Origin: Myxococcales bacterium
GTDB taxonomy: Bacteria; Myxococcota_A; Polyangia; Polyangiales; Polyangiaceae
Reading direction: 5' to 3'
DNA: 8,894 nt
NCBI GenBank assembly: GCA_013298325.1
Contig: JAAFHJ010000169.1
Span: forward strand, 1 to 8,894
Shown here piece by piece: positions 1 to 4,628 of the stretch (position 1 is its first letter; each line of letters starts with the position of its first letter). The position numbers and the translations under genes were made by a program. The notes under the pieces are model-generated. The model was not told where the DNA came from. It searched no databases and saw only the letters and a program-made list of their open reading frames with translations.

Positions 1-204
1 CTGAAGTTCATGACTCCGGTGGAAACGCTCCCGTCCAACTTTGGAAAGGCATTTCATGCAGATCACAGCACGTACCCGAACGACCCGTTTGGTGGGGCAG
101 TCCGGTTGGAAGACTATGGCATCTCGGTGGAACGGGACCTCGATGGGAATACTCGGCAAGGGATCGGATCAAACTGGGTGGGGCCGTATGCGTATTTGCC
201 GTGA
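1..204 (+). CDS. 3' end of an unrecognised protein gene, cut by the left edge
   Basis: The frame is open from the first base and ends at TGA 202-204, giving about 67 residues. An ATG lies at 10, but the frame continues upstream of it, so this is most likely the C-terminus of a longer protein. The residues read like a real folded protein: mixed aromatic, acidic and polar residues, e.g. AVRLEDYGISVERDLDGN, ending VGPYAYLP, with no low-complexity sequence. By hand count about a third of codons end in A or T, clearly more than in the genes downstream, so base use differs from its neighbours. The last 17 bp overlap the start of the lipoprotein gene at 188, which suggests translational coupling. 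I do not recognise the family, and a free-standing 64-residue protein cannot be excluded. Confidence 0.55.
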   Translation: MKFMTPVETLPSNFGKAFHADHSTYPNDPFGGAVRLEDYGISVERDLDGNTRQGIGSNWVGPYAYLP

Positions 205-784
205 CTTGGGTCTGTTCACGCTTGCCGCCCTTGCCGCCTTTTTCAGTGGCGCCTGTTCCTCGGAAGGCTCGTCGGCACCTGCTGCAACCATGGAGGGGAG
301 CTTCGCTGGAAAGAGCTTCACGCCGTCTTCGGCGGCCGCCTTCGCCCTGCTTCCGAGCGGCGAGCCGAACGCCGACGCGCTCGCCATCGCCATCGCCGAG
401 CATGGCGATCTCTGCAGCGACGTTGCGGCCAGCGTCTCGCGCCCCGGCGGCGGCCTCGCGATCTTCTTGGTCCGCGTCGACGCGGGGGCCTCGCGCGGGA
501 AGCCGCTGCCGGTCGGGACCTATCCGCTCGGGGCGCTGACGGCGGTCGGTGGCTTCCACATCCGCGCCATCCTGCAAGGCCACTACGACGACGCCACCTG
601 CTCGGCGACGCTCAGCACGACCGAAGGGACGGCGACCAAGGGCTCCATCACGCTCACGTCGTCCTCGGCGGCGGGGGTCGCCGGGACGTTCACCGCGACG
701 TTCCCCTCGGGGACGCTGACCGGCACCTTCAACACGTCGCTCTGTGCGAGCACCATCCCCAACTTCCTGAGCTGCAGCCCGTAA
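188..784 (+). CDS. Small secreted lipoprotein of unknown function
   Basis: This 198-residue protein should be exported and lipid-anchored. The start at ATG 188 is chosen because it places a classic signal right at the N-terminus: Arg-rich MRICRD, a hydrophobic stretch (about residues 7-19), then SGAC with the lipidated cysteine at 23. The frame is open further upstream to an ATG at 41, but that would put some 49 charged residues in front of the signal. The mature part is Ala/Gly/Ser/Thr-rich and probably beta-stranded. Near the C-terminus comes an alternating pattern (AGTFTATFPSGTLTGTF, about residues 165-185), then two cysteines in the last 15 residues that could pair. The start lies inside the preceding gene's end and has only a GGTGGGG stretch as ribosome site. 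No enzymatic motif is visible. The lipoprotein call is firm; the function is unknown. Confidence 0.8.
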   Translation: MRICRDLGLFTLAALAAFFSGACSSEGSSAPAATMEGSFAGKSFTPSSAAAFALLPSGEPNADALAIAIAEHGDLCSDVAASVSRPGGGLAIFLVRVDAGASRGKPLPVGTYPLGALTAVGGFHIRAILQGHYDDATCSATLSTTEGTATKGSITLTSSSAAGVAGTFTATFPSGTLTGTFNTSLCASTIPNFLSCSP

Positions 785-803
785 CCGACGCGGCGCGTGG
801 TGC

Positions 804-893
804 GTTCCGGAACCGGCAACCAAAAGTTCCCGATATCGCCACGCCGCGCCGGCACTTGCAAGCAAGAACCTACCACTGTGGCGTAATGCCACA
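804..893. promoter_or_regulatory. Cluster of short inverted repeats in the gap 785-1031
   Basis: The 247-bp gap between the lipoprotein gene and the next gene is AT-richer than its surroundings. It holds a perfect 10-bp palindrome GTTCCGGAAC (804-813) whose right half GGAAC is repeated in inverted form as GTTCC at 826-830. An 8-bp palindrome CTTGCAAG follows at 855-862, and then the inverted repeat TGTGGC-GTAAT-GCCACA (877-893). These could be operator sites or small RNA hairpins. There is no T-tract after them, so they do not look like a standard terminator. No convincing -35/-10 pair was found: TTGCAA, TTGAAA and TACTTT occur, but not at proper spacing. Confidence 0.3.
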
Positions 894-1031
894 CTTCATA
901 AAACCTTGAAACCCTAGCAGAAATCGCCTGGCGCTTCCGCGATCCACCGGCTACTTTACGAACACTTTCTTTGTGCCCCGGCGCGCGCCTCCGGCAGGTG
1001 CGTTGCGCGGGGGACGGTCGGCGGAGGATTC

Positions 1032-1571
1032 ATGGATGATCAGTTGTTCTCCGATCCGGCGCTCCGCCGGGTGGAGACGGAGTTGTCGGTACTTCGGGCG
1101 CTCGCCGCTCGGCTCGAACCGCTCGCGCGCAATGCCCAGAGCAACGCCATCGTCCCGCGGCGGGCCCCCACCGCTAGCGGGCTTGCGGAGGTCGGCGAGA
1201 ACGTCGACTCGGTTGGCCTCAGCCAAGCGCTCCTCGTCGGCACGGAAGAGTCGTTTCTGTGCCTCGCCCGCCGCCTGATCGAAATCGTCTGCGAAGCCCG
1301 GGAAGCCGCCGATGAGCCGCCCGACAGCTCGGTGAGCGGCCAGTCGGTCTACACCGCCGTCGATCTTGGCCTCTCCTTTGATGAGTTCAGCCCGATCTAT
1401 CCGGTGCACGCCTACCTGGCGGCCGACGAAAAGGCGGCCCAGCGGGTAACGAACGCGCTCGCCGCTGGCCAGGGGCCCGCCCGTTCGCGACCGCCCGCGG
1501 CGTCGCAGCCGACAGAGTCGTCGATCCGACCGGTCGCTGAAGCGCCCGACGAGACTGCCCACGGGCGCTGA
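1032..1571 (+). CDS. Unrecognised 179-residue cytoplasmic protein
   Basis: The protein starts at ATG 1032, four bases after a clear GGAGG (1023-1027), which supports this start. There is no signal peptide or membrane segment. Residues 1-30 (DPALRRVETELSVLRALAARLEPLAR) look like one or two amphipathic helices, possibly a short coiled coil. Residues 60-95 look helical as well, with a segment LCLARRLIEIVCEAREAADEP. About the last 30 residues are rich in Pro, Ser, Ala and Glu and probably disordered. I do not recognise a family and see no catalytic motif. A tandem repeat array begins five bases after its stop codon, with no terminator visible in between. Strong third-position GC and the ribosome site argue that it is a real gene. 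Confidence 0.65.
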   Translation: MDDQLFSDPALRRVETELSVLRALAARLEPLARNAQSNAIVPRRAPTASGLAEVGENVDSVGLSQALLVGTEESFLCLARRLIEIVCEAREAADEPPDSSVSGQSVYTAVDLGLSFDEFSPIYPVHAYLAADEKAAQRVTNALAAGQGPARSRPPAASQPTESSIRPVAEAPDETAHGR

Positions 1572-1576
1572 AAGCC

Positions 1577-1736
1577 GTTCGCCGGTCCGAAGGTCGGATT
1601 TGCGTCCCGTTCGCCGGTCCGAAGGTCGAATTTGCGTCCCGTTCGCCGGTCCGAAGGTCGGATTTGCGTCCCGTTCGCCGGTCCGAAGGTCGGATTTGCG
1701 TCCCGTTCGCCGGTCCGAAGGTCGAATTTGGGCCCC
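1577..1736. repeat. Five-copy 32-bp tandem repeat array
   Basis: Five head-to-tail units of exactly 32 bp start at 1577, 1609, 1641, 1673 and 1705, each opening GTTCGCCGGTCCGAAGGTCG. Units 1, 3 and 4 are identical. Unit 2 differs only at unit position 21 (G to A). Unit 5 carries the same change plus two more near its end, so it is the decayed copy next to the gene. Units with G21 contain the inverted repeat TCCGA-AGG-TCGGA; the A21 units break its right arm. The array fills 160 of the 221 bp between the unrecognised gene and the esterase gene. The period is not a multiple of three, so a coding role is unlikely. It could be a set of protein-binding sites or a simple minisatellite. Confidence 0.95.
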
Positions 1737-1779
1737 GCAGCCCCGAGTGGGCGTCTATTTGGGGGTCGGCGCGTTCGTC

Positions 1780-1786
1780 GGGAGAG
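1780..1786 (+). promoter_or_regulatory. Ribosome binding site that fixes the GTG start of the esterase
   Basis: GGGAGAG ends six bases before GTG 1793. The frame is open far upstream through the repeat array, so this site and the signal peptide beginning at 1793 are what decide the start. Confidence 0.6.
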
Positions 1787-1792
1787 CTTGCT

Positions 1793-3085
1793 GTGCGCGT
1801 TCCACCGTTCCTTCTTCTGCTGGCCCTCGTGAATGGTGCGTGTGGGGAGGCTCCGGCCCCCAGTAGCGCCGACCTGCCCGACGTACCAAACGCACCCGAC
1901 GCAGGCGACGGGGGCGAACGTCCGATCGTCTGGGGCTTCGTCGGGACCGGGCAGTCGCTCTCGACGGGCGGCCACGCGGGGAACGCCCCCTACACGCCGG
2001 TGCTGGCCGACGCCGGACCGAACCACTTCATGCTCGGGAACCTGACCGGCACCGGCGGGATCGCCGCGAACGCAGCTCCAGAAGCATCCTGGGCGTTGAC
2101 GACCCTCGCCGAGCCGATGCGGGGAATCCCGCGGGGCACCGCGTGGCCGACGAACATGATGAACCAGAGCCTCCACACGCCGCTGGCGGCGCGGCTCTCC
2201 GTGCTTGTCCCCGGCGTTCGCACCGCCCACATCGCGGTGGGGCAGAACGGGCAGCCGATGGCCGGGATCAAAAAGGGGGGGGGCGCCCCCTCGTACGCCG
2301 GCAGTCTCGCCGAAGCGGCACGGATGAAGCGCCTCTTCGACGCAAAAGGCTACGACTACCGCATCGCCGCCGTCATCCTCACCCACGGCGAGAGCGACCT
2401 TGGCTCGGCGACTTACGGCGACCAAGTCCTTGAGCTTCAAGCGAATTACGACGCCGACCTCCGCGCCATCACCGGTCAAGCGGCGTCGATCCCGATGATC
2501 GTCACCCAGCCGAGCGCCGGCTACCCGCAGCCGACCGTCGGCCTCACCAGCGGCATCGGCGACCGGCTCCTCACCGCCTGGCTCACCCACCGATCCCAGC
2601 TGATTTTCGCCGGCTCGAAGCTCGGTCTCTCCTACTGGCCCAACGACTTTCACCTCGACGCCGCCGGCACCCGAGACCTCGGCTCCCTCTACGCGGAAGC
2701 GGCGCGCCCGCTCCTCGATGGCTCACCCGCCTTTGAGCCGCTCTATCCGGTGAGCGTCACCCGTGACGCCACCGACGGGGCGGTGGTGACCGTCGTCTTG
2801 AACCGCCCGGCGACCTTCGACGCCTCCCTTTGGGGCACGACGCACGCCACGACCTTCGGCGGCGCCTGGGCGAACGCTCGCGGCTTCGAAGCGGTGAACA
2901 CCGGCGGCGCCCCGATCGCGATCACCGCCGTCGCCCTCGCCGGATCGACGGTGACCCTCACCTGCGCGACCAAGCCGGCGGCGATCGGCCACGCGATGTA
3001 CGGCGACGGACCAAACACGATTCGCCGCACGCAAGTCCGCGACGGCACTGGGAATTGGCTCGTTCAGTTCATTCGGCGTTTCTGA
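1793..3085 (+). CDS. Lipoprotein resembling SGNH / sialate O-acetylesterase-type carbohydrate esterase
   Basis: This 430-residue protein begins with a short lipoprotein signal: MRVPP, a hydrophobic run, then NGAC with the cysteine at 17. A Pro/Asp-rich linker follows (about 20-42). The body resembles SGNH hydrolases of the sialate O-acetylesterase (SASA, PF03629) type, which remove acetyl groups from sugars. GTGQSLS gives the block I serine at 55, HGESD (198-202) matches the QGESD block, and NDFHLDAAG (from 284) matches the late Asp/His block with His287. Two departures stand out: His in place of Gln198, and Asn at the usual D-x-x-H aspartate position, with Asp285 one residue later. Residues from about 315 to the end are Thr/Val-rich and probably a beta-sandwich, perhaps a carbohydrate-binding module. 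A G9 tract lies at 2275-2283. The hydrolase fold is likely; the substrate is not known. Confidence 0.65.
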   Translation: MRVPPFLLLLALVNGACGEAPAPSSADLPDVPNAPDAGDGGERPIVWGFVGTGQSLSTGGHAGNAPYTPVLADAGPNHFMLGNLTGTGGIAANAAPEASWALTTLAEPMRGIPRGTAWPTNMMNQSLHTPLAARLSVLVPGVRTAHIAVGQNGQPMAGIKKGGGAPSYAGSLAEAARMKRLFDAKGYDYRIAAVILTHGESDLGSATYGDQVLELQANYDADLRAITGQAASIPMIVTQPSAGYPQPTVGLTSGIGDRLLTAWLTHRSQLIFAGSKLGLSYWPNDFHLDAAGTRDLGSLYAEAARPLLDGSPAFEPLYPVSVTRDATDGAVVTVVLNRPATFDASLWGTTHATTFGGAWANARGFEAVNTGGAPIAITAVALAGSTVTLTCATKPAAIGHAMYGDGPNTIRRTQVRDGTGNWLVQFIRRF

Positions 3086-3135
3086 CGCTACTTTTTGCTT
3101 GCAAACGACGCTGCATCCGGCACATTTCGCGCGCC

Positions 3136-3876
3136 ATGACCAAGCTATTGACTCGCCGACTCTCCGATGCGTCTGCGCTCCTTGTGGGGCGCGTCATTGC
3201 CACCGCCGCCGAAGATTTCGAGAAGCAGCACGGCCCGCTCCCGGCCCATCTTGCGCCGCTCTTTGCCGAGTTTTCGGCGGCAACGACCGCCCTCCAGCTC
3301 GAAGACGCAAAGACCGACGCCGAACTCTTCGTCTTCGATCGCGTCGCCGATCGGACGTTGAGCTCGTTTTACCGAGCGATTGAAGCGCAGAGCACGCTGT
3401 ACAGCGGTGACGAACTACTCCCTTTGACGGCGGCCCAAAAGGCGGCCCGTGAGGCGGCGGAATCGTTGCTTGCGATCGCCTTTCCGAACGGCACCAGCTT
3501 CTTGAAGCTCCCGTACGGTGCTCAGTTTTTGGCGATGGAAAAGCTCGCTGCTGCCCTCGCGGAGCCGGGCCCCAAGGCGGCGGTGGCGACCCTCGGCATT
3601 GAACCGGGCGCCGCGCGCATTGCCGCAGTGACGAAGGCCTACGGCGGCTTCCTCGGCATCGGCCAGCCGGTGAAGGGGCCGGGGTCGTCGGTCCCCGTCA
3701 ACGACGCCTGGCACGAGGCCTACGAAGCGCTGCTCTTCGGCGTGATCGGCGCCTTCCAGCGCACGCCCCACAACGACGCCGCAACCGCCGCCTTCCTCAC
3801 GCCCTACACGACGGAGGTCGAGCGCCTCCGCGGCGCCGAGCGGAAGTCGCGCCGCGCGAAGAAGAACGGCGACTGA
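3136..3876 (+). CDS. Unrecognised 246-residue helical protein, first gene of the glnE block
   Basis: I chose ATG 3136 (MTKLLTRRLSDASALL). The open frame upstream overlaps the esterase end, reads as Arg-rich shadow sequence there, and has no better start. No Shine-Dalgarno is visible: ATG follows GCGCGCC directly. The protein is Ala/Leu-rich and looks mostly alpha-helical, without signal peptide or membrane segment. A Gly/Pro-rich stretch lies in the middle (YGGFLGIGQPVKGPGSS, about residues 173-190), and the tail is strongly basic (ERKSRRAKKN), which could bind nucleic acid or acidic lipid. No known family or catalytic motif was recognised. It lies 35 bp ahead of the CPBP protease gene in the same direction, so co-transcription with that gene and glnE is likely. 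That spacing is the only functional clue. Confidence 0.65.
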   Translation: MTKLLTRRLSDASALLVGRVIATAAEDFEKQHGPLPAHLAPLFAEFSAATTALQLEDAKTDAELFVFDRVADRTLSSFYRAIEAQSTLYSGDELLPLTAAQKAAREAAESLLAIAFPNGTSFLKLPYGAQFLAMEKLAAALAEPGPKAAVATLGIEPGAARIAAVTKAYGGFLGIGQPVKGPGSSVPVNDAWHEAYEALLFGVIGAFQRTPHNDAATAAFLTPYTTEVERLRGAERKSRRAKKNGD

Positions 3877-3911
3877 TCCCGGCCATCGGCAACCTGTGGT
3901 AGTGGCGCGCC

Positions 3912-4595
3912 ATGCGGTACGCCTTTGTCGCCCTGGCCGTGATTGTGGTGGGAATCACAAGCTTTCTCGCCTTTTCGCCCGCCCGCGAAGGGACGACCGC
4001 CTTCTGGCTCCTCGCGATCGGCCCCCAGGCGCTCCTCGCGCTGATCGGCGCCTATTTCGCCCACAAAGAGGGGCTCCTCCGCGAGTGGTTCACGCCAAAG
4101 TGGGGCGACGCGAGCCTCGCCGCCGCGCAGACCTTCATCACGATGGCGGGCGCGTGGGCCGGGACGAAGCTCCTCTTCGCCCAGGGCACGCCGCGCCAGG
4201 GGTTCCTCCTCCGCCTCTACATCCACCTCGGCGATCCGCGGGATTTCCTGAAGCATATTCCGCTGGTCGCCGCGACGCTCCTGGTCGCCGCCGCCGCCGA
4301 AGAGACCCTCTGGCGCGGCGTCGTCCCGATGCTCCTGGAGCCGAAGGTCGGCTCCCGCCGGGCCTGGATCTACGGCGCGTTCCTCTACGCGCTCGCCCAC
4401 GTGCCGACCGCCTTCGCCCTCCGCGACGCAAACCTCGGCCCGAACCCGGTCCTCCCCTTGGCGGCGCTCGCCTGCGGGCTCGTCTGGGCCTTCGCCGTCC
4501 GGAAGACGGGGCGCCTCGTGCCGACCATCCTCGCCCACGCCCTCTTCGATTGGTTCGTCATTGTCGGCTACCGGCTCGCCGGCCCTTCGTTCTGA
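3912..4595 (+). CDS. CPBP-family intramembrane metalloprotease (CAAX protease / Abi type)
   Basis: This 227-residue integral membrane protein belongs to the CPBP family (PF02517), related to eukaryotic Rce1 and bacterial Abi proteins, which cut substrates inside the membrane. The three family motifs are in order and intact: EETLWRG (130-136) with the glutamate pair and arginine, FLYALAH (157-163) with His163, and HALFD (209-213) with His209 and Asp213. These glutamates and histidines are the expected metal-binding and catalytic residues. Hydrophobic segments occur at about 2-20, 27-46, 70-88, 114-128, 150-163, 173-192 and 203-220. No Shine-Dalgarno is evident; ATG again follows GGCGCGCC. Genes lie 35 bp upstream and 33 bp downstream in the same direction, so it is probably in an operon with glnE. 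The substrate is unknown, and a link to nitrogen control is only positional. Confidence 0.88.
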   Translation: MRYAFVALAVIVVGITSFLAFSPAREGTTAFWLLAIGPQALLALIGAYFAHKEGLLREWFTPKWGDASLAAAQTFITMAGAWAGTKLLFAQGTPRQGFLLRLYIHLGDPRDFLKHIPLVAATLLVAAAAEETLWRGVVPMLLEPKVGSRRAWIYGAFLYALAHVPTAFALRDANLGPNPVLPLAALACGLVWAFAVRKTGRLVPTILAHALFDWFVIVGYRLAGPSF

Positions 4596-4616
4596 CGCCC
4601 TAGGAAACGCGTAACC

Positions 4617-4622
4617 GGGGAG
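4617..4622 (+). promoter_or_regulatory. Ribosome binding site of glnE
   Basis: GGGGAG lies six bases before ATG 4629. It is the clearest ribosome site in the three-gene block and fixes the glnE start; the two genes upstream lack one. Confidence 0.6.
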
Positions 4623-4628
4623 TATTTC

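Noticed and set aside
8..892. 294-residue open frame on the - strand opposite the lipoprotein gene
   Set aside because: Its composition is Arg/Gly-rich shadow sequence. The opposite strand encodes a proper lipoprotein signal and beta-rich body.
1577..1736. CRISPR array
   Set aside because: The 32-bp units follow each other without spacers and there are no cas genes nearby.
1577..1736. Plasmid or phage origin iterons
   Set aside because: No replication initiator gene or AT-rich melting region lies beside the array, and the surroundings look chromosomal.
1412..2653. 413-residue open frame on the - strand across the repeat array and esterase
   Set aside because: It is antisense to two supported + strand genes, low in complexity and Arg-rich, and the 32-bp repeat merely happens to be stop-free in all frames.
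2830..3135. Upstream extension of the unrecognised gene at 3136 into the esterase gene
   Set aside because: The extension is an Arg/His-rich shadow of the esterase C-terminus. Normal protein composition begins at 3136.
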